This document shows positions 41,815 through 50,512 of a DNA stretch of 64,000 nucleotides, piece after piece. The DNA is taken from positions 2,728,001 through 2,792,000 of the forward strand of contig NZ_CP104208.1 of NCBI RefSeq assembly GCF_026230175.1, read 5' to 3'. A program made the position numbers and the translations under genes. The notes under the pieces were generated by a model. It was not told the DNA's origin. It made no database searches and saw nothing but the letters and a program-made list of their open reading frames with translations. The DNA is from Desulfovibrio mangrovi. Its GTDB lineage: Bacteria; Desulfobacterota; Desulfovibrionia; Desulfovibrionales; Desulfovibrionaceae. The stretch's first letter is position 1, and each line of letters starts with the position of its first letter.

Positions 41815-42822
41815 CTATTCCTTGACAAGAACGTCAAGGTGAATGCCTGCAAGATGCTCGATCTCTTCGCTGAGAGCCAGTGCCCATGCGGGGTCCGGCC
41901 CCCAGCAGGCAAGGCCGTGGCGCTCAAGATAGATGCCTTCATGATGTTTGGCCGCAAGCCCCGCGTCATTTGCCAGTTCCTGCGTTCCGGGCGCGTTGTC
42001 CGGAATGCTGGTGAACTTGGCGCGGATAAGGTCGGATTCGAAGATGGGAAGACGCAGCATATCCTGCACGGGCACACGTACGCCCAGCGCCAGCAGCTTG
42101 GGCGGATGCGTGTGCACCACGGCCTGCGCTTCCGGCTGATGGCGGTAGATTTCCAGATGCATGCCCGCCTCAGAAGAGGGCTTGCCGCCAGCCAGCACCT
42201 CGCCGGTGCTGATGCTCATGAGCGCAAGGTCGCCCGGCTTGAGATTGCCCTTGGCGGAGCCTGTGCAGGTGATAAGGCAGTTCTCGCCAATACGCATGGA
42301 CACATTGCCGTTGAAGCCGGAAAGCAAACGGCGCTTCCACGCACGCAGGCAGATATCGCGCAGGATGTCCGCCTCGCGGGAAGGGATACCGCCGCCCCAT
42401 GCCGTGCGTATGTCCTGCTCCCCTTTACGCTGGGCGAACTCCGATTTGATGTCGATGACGGGGGTGCCGTCTACGACTTCCAGCGGAAACACACGCAGCA
42501 GGTTGCGCTTGATCTCGAGGATACGCACTTCGTGCATGCCGACAGGATTGGGGCGGGCAGGCGAACGGGTATTGAACACGCCCCGCTTGGCACGGGTTCC
42601 GTCACCGCGCGGGTACACGGACAGCACATCGCGGTCTGCAAGGTGCATCCATGTCAGCAGGGTAACATTCTGCCCTTCCACAAGGGACTCCAGTCCGGCC
42701 ACAAAGGCTTCATCAATCTCAACCCACGCTTCGGGCGCGCCCTCGTCCCCCTGCTTGGGGCATTCCTCAAGACGCTTCAGCGACGAACTGACCGTACCGA
42801 TAATCTGAAATTCCCTGTCCAT
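41815..42822 (-). CDS. Fusion of a TrmO/TsaA-like domain and a class II aldolase/adducin domain
   Basis: Residues 1-130 match the TrmO beta-barrel that transfers a methyl group from SAM to t6A37 of tRNA, including GVFNTRSPARPNPVG at 81-95. Residues about 150-335 match class II aldolases: SGFNGNVSMR, TGSAKGNLKPGD, the acid in SSEAGMH (Glu218) and the metal histidines in HTHP (237, 239), with a third in LERHGLACWG. That domain splits sugar phosphates such as fuculose- or methylthioribulose-phosphate. Both domains keep their key residues. The fusion is unusual. GGGAG precedes ATG 42822. Confidence 0.8.
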   Translation of the reverse strand: MDREFQIIGTVSSSLKRLEECPKQGDEGAPEAWVEIDEAFVAGLESLVEGQNVTLLTWMHLADRDVLSVYPRGDGTRAKRGVFNTRSPARPNPVGMHEVRILEIKRNLLRVFPLEVVDGTPVIDIKSEFAQRKGEQDIRTAWGGGIPSREADILRDICLRAWKRRLLSGFNGNVSMRIGENCLITCTGSAKGNLKPGDLALMSISTGEVLAGGKPSSEAGMHLEIYRHQPEAQAVVHTHPPKLLALGVRVPVQDMLRLPIFESDLIRAKFTSIPDNAPGTQELANDAGLAAKHHEGIYLERHGLACWGPDPAWALALSEEIEHLAGIHLDVLVKE

Positions 42823-42911
42823 TCCTCTCTCCCTCATGCGGTGCAATGATTCAGGCCCCATCATTCATGCTGTATATGCCGTGCGGATAAAAGGGGCAAC
42901 TGCGGGCCCAT

Positions 42912-43973
42912 CTACCCAAAATGATCAAATCCTTTCGGCTCCCACGGCAGGCCGTTCAGCATATGCACCTCGCCCTCCGCCACCTTGCCCAACACCCGCA
43001 CCCCGGGCACGGCATCGCACAGCTCATCCAGCCACGCAGCAGGGCAGCTACCGATAAGCGCATAATCTTCGCCCCCCAGCGTAGCCTGCTCCAACACATG
43101 CAGATCATTGGCAAGACAGTAGGAAGCTACCTCTTCATGCACGGCTTCTTCAGGAATCTCCAGCTCCACACTCAGACCGCTTTCCTTGTCCGCTCCGATC
43201 AGGCGCGGCAGGTCGCGGGCAAGGCCATCAGAGATATCCATGAGGCCAATACGTCCGGATTCACCCTTGGCTGCGGCAAAACGGGCAATGGCCTGCCCTT
43301 CCGCCACCCGGGGAACAGGGCGCAGATGCGCCTGCACAGCGGCCGGATACAGATTTTCCGCATCCCGCCCCATGCTTTCCAAGGCCATGAATCCCGTGCG
43401 GGCAAGGCCGAACTCGCCCACGATAAAAATGCAATCCCCCGCCTGTGCCACAGAGCGATGCAGGAAGGGAGCGGCAACACCCTCCGCCTCCGCTGGGCCG
43501 CCCCACACCGAGACGGAAACCCCGAGCATGGGCGACTTGCTCAGATCGCCACCGGTCAGGGCCACATTGTGCTCCCGCGCCAGTTCGGCCATACCCTCGA
43601 AAAAGGCATCCCAATAGGCCTCCGCCCCCATGGACGCGCTGCCTTCACCGCTTTGCGCCGAAGCAGCTGCCTGCTCCTCTCCGCCACCGGTAGGCACCAT
43701 GAGACCAAGGCTGAAGCCCAGCGGCACGGCACCGGCCGCCGCGAGATCACTCAGGTTCACGGCAAGGGACTTGTAGCCGACATCCGCCGGAGAAAAGTAA
43801 CTGCAACGGAAGTGCACCCCTTCAATAAACAGGTCGCTGGAAAGGCTCATGCGTTCAGGGCAGGCCAGCACGGCGCAGTCATCGCCGCGCCCGCGTATCA
43901 TGTGGGGGTGCTTGTTGGGAAAATGGCGGTCGATGCAGACGAGAAAGGCGGCTTCGGAAGTGAAACGGCTCAT
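42912..43973 (-). CDS. thiL: Thiamine-monophosphate kinase
   Basis: Phosphorylates thiamine phosphate to thiamine diphosphate. The 353-residue PurM-fold protein has IRGRGDDCAVL and the metal-rich LSSDLFIEGVHF near the start, NLSDLAAAGAVP near 80, TGGDLSKSP, and the late GLMDISDGLARDL and GGEDYALI motifs. AAGGAG nine bases before ATG 43973 fixes the start. A glycine- and serine-rich insert near residue 105-120 is longer than usual. Confidence 0.92.
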   Translation of the reverse strand: MSRFTSEAAFLVCIDRHFPNKHPHMIRGRGDDCAVLACPERMSLSSDLFIEGVHFRCSYFSPADVGYKSLAVNLSDLAAAGAVPLGFSLGLMVPTGGGEEQAAASAQSGEGSASMGAEAYWDAFFEGMAELAREHNVALTGGDLSKSPMLGVSVSVWGGPAEAEGVAAPFLHRSVAQAGDCIFIVGEFGLARTGFMALESMGRDAENLYPAAVQAHLRPVPRVAEGQAIARFAAAKGESGRIGLMDISDGLARDLPRLIGADKESGLSVELEIPEEAVHEEVASYCLANDLHVLEQATLGGEDYALIGSCPAAWLDELCDAVPGVRVLGKVAEGEVHMLNGLPWEPKGFDHFG

Positions 43974-44151
43974 GAGTCGAGGCTCCTTGCGGATGAATAG
44001 CGGCATCATGACGCGTTCCGGAATACAGGGCGGATACAGTGCCGCTGAACCAACCGGAGCGCATCGCAAGCGCAGACGCATGGTACACGCATGCATGAGG
44101 AATGGGAAGAATGCCTTGCGACTTCTCCAGTAGGCAGACCTAAGCGACCAT

Positions 44152-44186
44152 TGACAAAAGACTGTCATATTGACAGATTGTTGTCA
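44152..44186. promoter_or_regulatory. Palindromic operator over the start of the MarR gene
   Basis: A perfect CTGTCA-TAT-TGACAG palindrome (44162-44176) is centred within a wider dyad with outer arms TGACA (44152-44156) and TGTCA (44182-44186), all centred on 44169. It touches the ATG, so binding would block the gene's own expression. Confidence 0.6.
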
Positions 44187-44638
44187 TGATACCCAGACAC
44201 ACACCCGAAGCCGATGAATTCACCCGCCTGCTGCTTGCCACCTTCAGACTCAACGGAAGGCTGATCGCGGCAGGCGATTCGTTGACCAAGCCATTCGGCC
44301 TTACCAGCGCCCTGTGGCAGGCCATGGGGCCGCTGGCCACCAGACCGCTGCCCGTTCCACGCATAGCGGACGCCATGGGACTCACCCGCCAAAGTGTCCA
44401 GCGTTCGGTGAACGTTCTCTTTGAACGCGGGCTGGTCTCCTTTGCCGCCAATCCGGCGCACAAGCGGGCCAAGCTGGTCATGCTTACCACCAAGGGCGAA
44501 GAAACACTGGCCGCAATACACGCAAAGCAGGTAGAATGGGCCAACAGTATTGCCCACGGCCTTGATCCCGTGGGGCTGCACAACAACGCCAACCTTCTTG
44601 AATCACTGGTGGAACGGCTGGAACGCTCCACCCCCTGA
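44186..44638 (+). CDS. MarR family transcriptional regulator
   Basis: The 150-residue protein has the winged helix core PVPRIADAMGLTRQSVQRSVNVLFERGLVSF, followed by the wing NPAHKRAKLVMLT, and helices at both ends for dimerisation. A nested palindrome covers its start, which fits autorepression. A DUF169 gene begins 38 bp later and is the likely target. The effector is unknown. Confidence 0.88.
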   Translation: MIPRHTPEADEFTRLLLATFRLNGRLIAAGDSLTKPFGLTSALWQAMGPLATRPLPVPRIADAMGLTRQSVQRSVNVLFERGLVSFAANPAHKRAKLVMLTTKGEETLAAIHAKQVEWANSIAHGLDPVGLHNNANLLESLVERLERSTP

Positions 44639-44676
44639 CACCTGCGGCATACCCATCTGCACCAAAGGAGACAGCC

Positions 44677-45531
44677 ATGCAGCAGAACGACATCGACACA
44701 ACGGTGACCGAACGCCTTCCGCAGTTTCTTGCCCGGCTGGGCATAGCCGAGATGCCCATGGGACTCGTCTATACCGATACGGAGCCGCAGGAAGGCTTTT
44801 CTCCCGAACCGCTGGAACGCCCCACGCCTGAGCGCGAACAGCGCGGAGAAGTTAACTGGCAGGCCGTATTCGGGGGATTCTCCTGCGTCATGGGCAACAT
44901 CTGGCGAGCCCGCAAGAAACGCACTACCGCATGGTTCTCCGCCGACCGCTACGGCTGCCCGGGAGGTTCATTCTTTCTCGGGTTCCACTCCCCGCAGACG
45001 GAGACCATCATCCATTATGTCTCCACGGGAATTCCCAACTTCTCGGAGGGCGAACGCTATTGCGAATCCCCGGAAGCGCTTCGCCGCATTTTTGCCATTA
45101 CCGATCCGCGCCCCGCACCCAAACCTTTCTGTGTCATCAAGCCGCTGGATCAGTTCGGCCCCGATGAACAACCGGAACTGGTGCTCTGCTTCTCGCGTCC
45201 GGAGCCGCTATGCGGTCTGCATCAGCTTGCAACCTTCGTCACTAATGATCCCGAGGTGGTTGCCTCGCCATGGAGCGCCGCATGCGGCGGCGCCATTACG
45301 TGGCCCCTGCGCTACATGGAACGGGGAGAACCACGGGCCGTGCTCGGCGGCTGGGACCCTTCCGCCCGCAAGTTCCTGAAGACGGACGAGCTGTTCATGT
45401 CCCTGCCCTACCCGTTGTTTCGCGGCATGGTGCTGCGTGCGCCGGAATCCTTCCTCATGACCCACACGTGGGACACCGTGCTGAAGAAGGCCGAACGAAG
45501 CACCCGCACATGGGGCGAATCTCCGGCATAA
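44677..45531 (+). CDS. DUF169 family protein
   Basis: The 284-residue soluble protein shows the DUF169 pattern of short Cys- and Gly-containing segments (YGCPGGSFFLGF, WSAACGGAIT, and VIKPLDQ). AAAGGAG precedes ATG 44677. The function of the family is not known; it is often found in anaerobes with redox genes. It follows a MarR regulator and ends in a terminator. Confidence 0.75.
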   Translation: MQQNDIDTTVTERLPQFLARLGIAEMPMGLVYTDTEPQEGFSPEPLERPTPEREQRGEVNWQAVFGGFSCVMGNIWRARKKRTTAWFSADRYGCPGGSFFLGFHSPQTETIIHYVSTGIPNFSEGERYCESPEALRRIFAITDPRPAPKPFCVIKPLDQFGPDEQPELVLCFSRPEPLCGLHQLATFVTNDPEVVASPWSAACGGAITWPLRYMERGEPRAVLGGWDPSARKFLKTDELFMSLPYPLFRGMVLRAPESFLMTHTWDTVLKKAERSTRTWGESPA

Positions 45532-45573
45532 CGCGAACTGTCCGATATCCTGAAGAGTGTCAGAATGCTTAAC

Positions 45574-45606
45574 GCCCTTGCGGAGCCCCGCCCCGCAAGG
45601 GCTTTC
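45574..45606 (+). terminator. Terminator of the MarR-DUF169 operon
   Basis: A 10-bp stem (45574-45583 with 45593-45602) followed by TTTC. Confidence 0.75.
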
Positions 45607-45634
45607 GCCGTTTACCTGCTCAACCCGCTGCAGC

Positions 45635-45648
45635 AGGTGTCAACACCT
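45635..45648. promoter_or_regulatory. Possible enhancer-binding site upstream of the sigma-54 promoter
   Basis: AGGTGT-CA-ACACCT is an inverted repeat about 90 bp upstream of the -24 element, the usual distance for a sigma-54 activator. A second weaker dyad, ATAAC-N5-GTTAT, lies at 45688-45702. Confidence 0.4.
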
Positions 45649-45728
45649 ATTACAGTAAGCGCTCACATACAAATTTACATCTAGAAAATAACCCGCTGTT
45701 ATATTTGTAAAAACTATCGCCTGACATC

Positions 45729-45743
45729 TGGCACGCTCCTTGC
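45729..45743 (+). promoter_or_regulatory. Sigma-54 (RpoN) promoter
   Basis: TGGCACG-N4-TTGC matches the -24/-12 consensus perfectly. It lies 51 bp before the Usp start. Transcription would need an AAA+ activator. Confidence 0.8.
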
Positions 45744-45793
45744 CCTTTCCTGATCAAACGCCGCGGAACAGGAACCGCACAGGAGGAACAGCC

Positions 45794-46732
45794 ATGCTAC
45801 AGGAAGTGCAGTCAAATCAGACGGCCCCCCGCGCCGAACTGCAGGACATACCCAGTCTTCTCATCGCAGTGGGCGAACAGCCCGAACACCTGTTCGGGGT
45901 CCAGTTCATTTCCCAGTTCTTCAAGGATTTTGACAGGATGCATTTCAAGCTCATGCATCTGCTGCCGCCAAGCCACGGCGTTGTACCCGGACCCTACGGC
46001 CTGCCCGTGGAAGCAGGAAGAATGGATGAGAGCATATACAACCGCCACCGCGATCTGGGCAGGCACAGCCTGCAACTGGCTTCAGGCATGTTGCGGCAGG
46101 TCGGCATTCCCGATTCCAACATCAGCATGGTCAGCCGCCCCCAGAACCAGACCAAGGCACTGGATCTGATTCAGGAATCCGCCGCAAACAACCACCACGC
46201 GCTCGTGCTTGGCAATCGTGGCCGCTCGTGGTTCGAGTCCATGCTGGACGGCATTCCGGACATCACCCGCGAAGTCATCGACGCCTCCTGCGGCATACCG
46301 CTGTGGATTGCTCCGTCCATAGTGGAAAAGCGCCGCGACATACTGCTCTGCGTAGACGGTTCCCGTCACGCCCTGAATATGGTGCACCACGTGGGCGAAA
46401 CCCTCGGCTCGCAGGGCACTCACGGCGTCACGCTGCTGCGTGTGCTGCGTGATCGCAACAACAACCCCACCCCGCCGGAAGTCATATTTGAAGAAGCCCG
46501 CAAGGTGTTGGAAGAGCAAAACGTTCCGTCTGACTCCATCCGTGTGCGGGTCGTCACGGACAATGATCCGGCAAGCGGCATTCTGACAGTTTGCGAACGC
46601 GGCAAGTTCGCCGTGGTTGCCATGGGCCGCGCAGGCTACGGTAACAGCTTCATGCGTCGCCTGCTTTTGGGTTCCGTTTCCAGAGATGTCATGCAGCAGT
46701 TGAATAACGCCTGCCTTTGGCTGACCTGTTAA
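45794..46732 (+). CDS. Tandem universal stress protein, sigma-54 controlled
   Basis: The 312-residue protein has two Usp-like domains. The first (about 18-160) is divergent and shows SLLIAVGEQPEHLF and ALVLGNRGRSWFESMLDG. The second (about 175-310) shows DILLCVDGSRHALN and VVAMGRAGYGNSFMRRLLLGSVSRDVM, an ATP-binding G-2x-G pattern. AGGAGG precedes ATG 45794. The promoter is of the sigma-54 type, unusual for a stress protein, so it is likely switched on by a specific activator rather than in general stress. Confidence 0.85.
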   Translation: MLQEVQSNQTAPRAELQDIPSLLIAVGEQPEHLFGVQFISQFFKDFDRMHFKLMHLLPPSHGVVPGPYGLPVEAGRMDESIYNRHRDLGRHSLQLASGMLRQVGIPDSNISMVSRPQNQTKALDLIQESAANNHHALVLGNRGRSWFESMLDGIPDITREVIDASCGIPLWIAPSIVEKRRDILLCVDGSRHALNMVHHVGETLGSQGTHGVTLLRVLRDRNNNPTPPEVIFEEARKVLEEQNVPSDSIRVRVVTDNDPASGILTVCERGKFAVVAMGRAGYGNSFMRRLLLGSVSRDVMQQLNNACLWLTC

Positions 46733-46881
46733 TCATAGCTACCCCCCTACCACGTACCCCGTGGTTGCGGCTGTGCCCCGAAAACCCCCTCCGGCGAAAC
46801 GCACGCACGCCTCCTCCGCCGGAGACCACCACCCCTGAAGGGGCACAGCCGCAGTTCGTCTCCGCACAAGCCCACCCACAG

Positions 46882-46916
46882 AGAGAGGCCGTCTCCCAAT
46901 AGACGGCCTTTCTCGT
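46882..46916 (+). terminator. Terminator of the tandem Usp gene
   Basis: A 9-bp stem (46886-46894 with 46901-46909), CCCAAT loop, followed by TTTCTCG. Confidence 0.75.
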
Positions 46917-46924
46917 TTTCAACA

Positions 46925-46954
46925 AGGCAAAAGGCCGCCCTTTCGGGCGGCCTT
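46925..46954 (-). terminator. Terminator of cydAB
   Basis: A perfect 10-bp stem (46931-46940 with 46945-46954), followed on the minus strand by TTTTGCCTTG. Same stem core as the hairpins near hisF. Confidence 0.8.
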
Positions 46955-46980
46955 CATATTCGACAGATCGCAATCGCGGA

Positions 46981-48009
46981 CTAGTATGCTTCGTCGGAAG
47001 CGAGATCCTTGTCCGTAATCTTGAAGGAGAACACCTTGTACACCCATGCCTGATAGAAGATGACGACGGGTACGAAGGTGAGTGCCACGCCCAGCATGAT
47101 CTTGAGGGTCAGCGGGCTGGAGGCGGCGTTGTAGATGGTGACATGGTAGAGGTCGTCCATGTTCGAGGGAATCAGCGCAGGGTACATGCCGATCACACCG
47201 AACAGGGTGCAGCTGAGAATGGTCACGGCGCTGGAAGCCCATGCAAGGATGGTGGAACCGCTGGAAATGAACAGACGGGTGGTGAACAGGGCCACCACGG
47301 CCAGAATGATCACGCCCATGAGCGGGGGAATGGCCAGATAGTTGTGGTACAGGTTGGTGTACACGGCAGTGGCGGCAAGAAACGCCACGGCAGAGGCCAT
47401 GAAGTAGGGCCAGATTCTGGCTGCCATCTGCATGGCGCGCTCATGCAGCTCGCCGGAAGACTTGATGGCCAGCCACAGTGCGCCGTGCAGACAGAACATG
47501 AGCACGAACATCACGCCGCCGAGCAGCCCGTAGGGGTTGAGCAGCTTGATGAGGTTGCCGTGATAGACACCGTCGCCGTCAATGGGAATGCCCTGGAACA
47601 GGTTGGCGAAGGCCACGCCCAGCAGCAGCGCAGGAACAAAGCTGCCGAGGAACAGGAAAGTATCCCACAGCTTGCGCCATGCGTCTGATTCTATCTTGTT
47701 GCGGAACTCGAAGCTCACGGCACGGAAGATCAGGGCAAAGAGCAGCATGAGCAGCGGGGCATAGAGCGCGCTGAACATGACGGCGTATGCCTTGGGGAAC
47801 GCGGCAAAGGTTACGCCGCCCGCGGTGATGAGCCACACTTCGTTGCCGTCCCAGAAGGGAGCGGCTGCGTTGTAGATGGTACGTTTTTCCTTTTCGTTCT
47901 TGGCAAGGAACGGCATCAGCGTACCCATGCCGAGATCAAACCCGTCAAGGATGAAGTAGATGGCCCAGAGAAGGCCCCACAGCATGAACCATACGGTTTC
48001 CAAAAACAT
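46981..48009 (-). CDS. cydB: Cytochrome bd ubiquinol oxidase subunit II
   Basis: CydB pairs with CydA to reduce oxygen with quinol electrons; in sulfate reducers it serves oxygen protection. The 342 residues have about eight to nine membrane helices, beginning with LWAIYFILDGFDLGMGTLMPFL and the conserved NEVWLITAGGVTFAAFPKAYA near residue 55. It lies 39 bp downstream of cydA on the same strand. No small CydX-like gene is evident after it. Confidence 0.94.
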   Translation of the reverse strand: MFLETVWFMLWGLLWAIYFILDGFDLGMGTLMPFLAKNEKEKRTIYNAAAPFWDGNEVWLITAGGVTFAAFPKAYAVMFSALYAPLLMLLFALIFRAVSFEFRNKIESDAWRKLWDTFLFLGSFVPALLLGVAFANLFQGIPIDGDGVYHGNLIKLLNPYGLLGGVMFVLMFCLHGALWLAIKSSGELHERAMQMAARIWPYFMASAVAFLAATAVYTNLYHNYLAIPPLMGVIILAVVALFTTRLFISSGSTILAWASSAVTILSCTLFGVIGMYPALIPSNMDDLYHVTIYNAASSPLTLKIMLGVALTFVPVVIFYQAWVYKVFSFKITDKDLASDEAY

Positions 48010-48048
48010 ATTGTAACCCTCTGGATAAAGGTTGCCTACGAGTATTCC

Positions 48049-49353
48049 CTAAGCCTTCTTGGGACCCTTCTGCGCGTACTTGCGCAGCAGGTAGATGTCC
48101 AGCACGCCAAGCAGCGAGTAGACCACGACAAAGGCGATGATGGAGGTCAACACCGAAGAGGCGGGCACAGGAGACACCGCGTCGTTGGTGCGCATCATGC
48201 CATAGACGATCCACGGCTGACGCCCCACTTCCGCCACGGCCCAGCCGAACATGATGGCAAGGTATGGCAGCGGAATGGTATAGATGAGCGACTTGAGCAG
48301 CCAGGGCTTTTCCTGAATCTTTTCACGCCACAGCCATGCAAGGCCGGCCAGCAGCGGGAACAGGGTGCCAAGGCCCACCATCACGCGGAAGCTGAGGAAG
48401 GTGATGAGCACGGGCGGACGGTCTTCCTTGGGGAAGTCCTTCAGGCCCTTCACTTCCGCGTTGGGGTCGTTGAAGGCGAGAATGGAGAGCACGTTGGGAA
48501 TGCCCAAGGCTTCCACAGCGTTCTTTTCGTTGGCTTCATCGGGCATGACCAGCAGGTTCATGGGCGCGCCCTTCATGGTTTCCCAATGCGATTCCATGGC
48601 GGCGAGCTTGGCGGGCTGCAGCTTGGCAACCAGGTTGCCCTGATGGTGACCGGAAATGGCCACGGTCACGGCAAAGACGAGCGCAAAGGCCGCACCGTAC
48701 TTGAAGGACTTCTTGAAAAAGGCCTCTTCATTCTTGCGCAGCAGATGCCATGCGGAAACGCCCATAACAAAGAAACCTGCGAGCATCCACGATGCGATGA
48801 CGGTATGCGGATACTGGCCCATGGAATAGGGGTTGGTGATAACGGCGAAGAAGTCGTCCAGCTCCGCACGGCCGTTACGGATGACATAGCCCACGGGATT
48901 CTGCATGAACCCGTTGGCGATGATGATCCACAGTGCGGAAAGGTTGGAGGCAAAAGCCACCATCCAGATGGCGAAACAGTGCATTTTCTTGGAAACTTTC
49001 TCCCAGCCGAACCACCACACAGCAAGGAAGGTGGATTCGAGGAAGAACGCCGCCGTGGCCTCAATGGCCAGCAGCGAGCCGAAGATGTCGCCCACGTATT
49101 CCGAATAACGGGACCAGTTGGTGCCGAACTGGAATTCGAGGGTAATGCCGGTCACAACGCCAAGGGTGAAGTTGATGATGAACAACTTGCCCCAGAACTT
49201 GACCATGCGTTTGTACATTTCGTCGCCGGTGCGGACATACATGGTTTCCATCACGGCCAGCATGATGGAAAGGCCCAGCGTAAGCGGAACAAAGATGAAG
49301 TGGAAAAATACGGTTACAGCAAACTGCAACCTCGACAACAGAACAACATCCAT
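48049..49353 (-). CDS. cydA: Cytochrome bd ubiquinol oxidase subunit I
   Basis: CydA holds hemes b558, b595 and d and the quinol site. The 434-residue protein shows FHFIFVPLTLGLS (heme ligand His near residue 18), the GWEKVSKKMH region, GHHQGNLVAKLQPAKLAAMESHW near residue 220 (the Q-loop start), and the GWAVAEVGRQPW segment. At 434 residues, against about 520 in E. coli, it belongs to the short Q-loop group. AAGG precedes ATG 49353. Confidence 0.95.
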   Translation of the reverse strand: MDVVLLSRLQFAVTVFFHFIFVPLTLGLSIMLAVMETMYVRTGDEMYKRMVKFWGKLFIINFTLGVVTGITLEFQFGTNWSRYSEYVGDIFGSLLAIEATAAFFLESTFLAVWWFGWEKVSKKMHCFAIWMVAFASNLSALWIIIANGFMQNPVGYVIRNGRAELDDFFAVITNPYSMGQYPHTVIASWMLAGFFVMGVSAWHLLRKNEEAFFKKSFKYGAAFALVFAVTVAISGHHQGNLVAKLQPAKLAAMESHWETMKGAPMNLLVMPDEANEKNAVEALGIPNVLSILAFNDPNAEVKGLKDFPKEDRPPVLITFLSFRVMVGLGTLFPLLAGLAWLWREKIQEKPWLLKSLIYTIPLPYLAIMFGWAVAEVGRQPWIVYGMMRTNDAVSPVPASSVLTSIIAFVVVYSLLGVLDIYLLRKYAQKGPKKA

Positions 49354-49898
49354 ACCTTTTTCCCCCTTTCAGAGAAGGATTTCACCAGCTACGCGCTGCC
49401 GGCGAGTCTCGTTAAGGATTAGCCGTGGAATATTACGGACTGACCATAGGCCAGAGCACACCATGTGCAAGATAATGGTTACTAATAGCGAATAATAAAC
49501 TTTTGGCAAGCAAAAAAAGCTGTTAGCGTAATACTGCTTTTACTCGGCGAGATGACGGTTTTTCGGCTGTCTTCACCTACGCGACGCCAGAATGGAAAAC
49601 TTCGTCAATTATCCGAGACGTACCACATAACTCTCTTCAGTGTCAGCATAAATTCTAAGATATTGAGTGCCATATCAAAGTAGTTACTCAACTGCACTGC
49701 ATTGTCAGCACCCTAACCATTCTCCTGCGCCTTCCGTTATGGCATACTGCCCCATAATCAGTTTCCTGCACCGGCAAACTTGTGTCCGGGCACGCACCTT
49801 ACAGCCTGAAACATCTGTGCAAAGACGAATTGCTTGACAACAAAGCCGTTGCCTTACAAGGTCTCGCGGAACACTCTAGCCGGTTAGGAGTTCTTCAC
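49354..49898. other. Divergent regulatory region between cydA and the ACT gene
   Basis: About 545 bp with no convincing gene. It is A+T-rich near 49440-49720 and should hold promoters for both directions. I looked for Rex-like (TTGTGA-type) and FNR-like boxes and saw none that match well. Confidence 0.45.
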
Positions 49899-50465
49899 AT
49901 GAATAAAGTAGTAGTATCCTTTCTGGGACGCGACTGTCCGGGCATCGTGCATGCGGTAGCCAGCCTCATGAACGAGCTGGATTGCAATATCGACGAAGTC
50001 AGCCAGACCATCCTGCACAGCGAGTTCGCAGCCATCGTCATTGCCGATGTGCCGGACTCCCTTACGGTGGAAACCCTGCACGCCAAACTCGAAGCCGGTC
50101 TTGCGGAACGCAAGGTTGATCTCAACGTCACCACCCGCCTGCTCGACGGCTCGGGCTGGGGCGACGCCATCACCACCGAGCCCTTCGTGGTCACCGTGGA
50201 CGGCCCCGACCGTCCGGGCCTCATTGCCGGCATCACCGGCGTCTTTGCCCGCCACAACGTGAATATCGAGAACCTCAAGGCACTCATGCCCGGCGGCGAC
50301 AAGGACGGACACGCCCTCATCGTTTACGAAGTGGCCCTGCCCGCCTCCGTTGACCCCGCCCTTCTGCGCGCCGAACTACGCGAAGAAGCCGACCGACTCG
50401 CCGTGCGCGTAAGCATGCAGCATCGCGATATCTTTGAGGCAGTGCACCGCGTGCAGCCCGTCTAA
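49899..50465 (+). CDS. Double ACT-domain protein (GcvR-like)
   Basis: The 188-residue protein holds two ACT domains (about 1-80 and 95-175), with [20 protein letters not shown] and [29 protein letters not shown] as the ligand-sensing segments. ACT domains bind amino acids. ATG 49899 follows GGAG. The next gene encodes a DUF711 protein, the same pair seen widely in bacteria; the pair probably works together, with the ACT protein as sensor. Function is not established. Confidence 0.82.
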   Translation: MNKVVVSFLGRDCPGIVHAVASLMNELDCNIDEVSQTILHSEFAAIVIADVPDSLTVETLHAKLEAGLAERKVDLNVTTRLLDGSGWGDAITTEPFVVTVDGPDRPGLIAGITGVFARHNVNIENLKALMPGGDKDGHALIVYEVALPASVDPALLRAELREEADRLAVRVSMQHRDIFEAVHRVQPV

Positions 50466-50512
50466 GGCCGCCCGCCAACGGTAACTCAACATTTTCATAC
50501 AAGGAACCGAAC

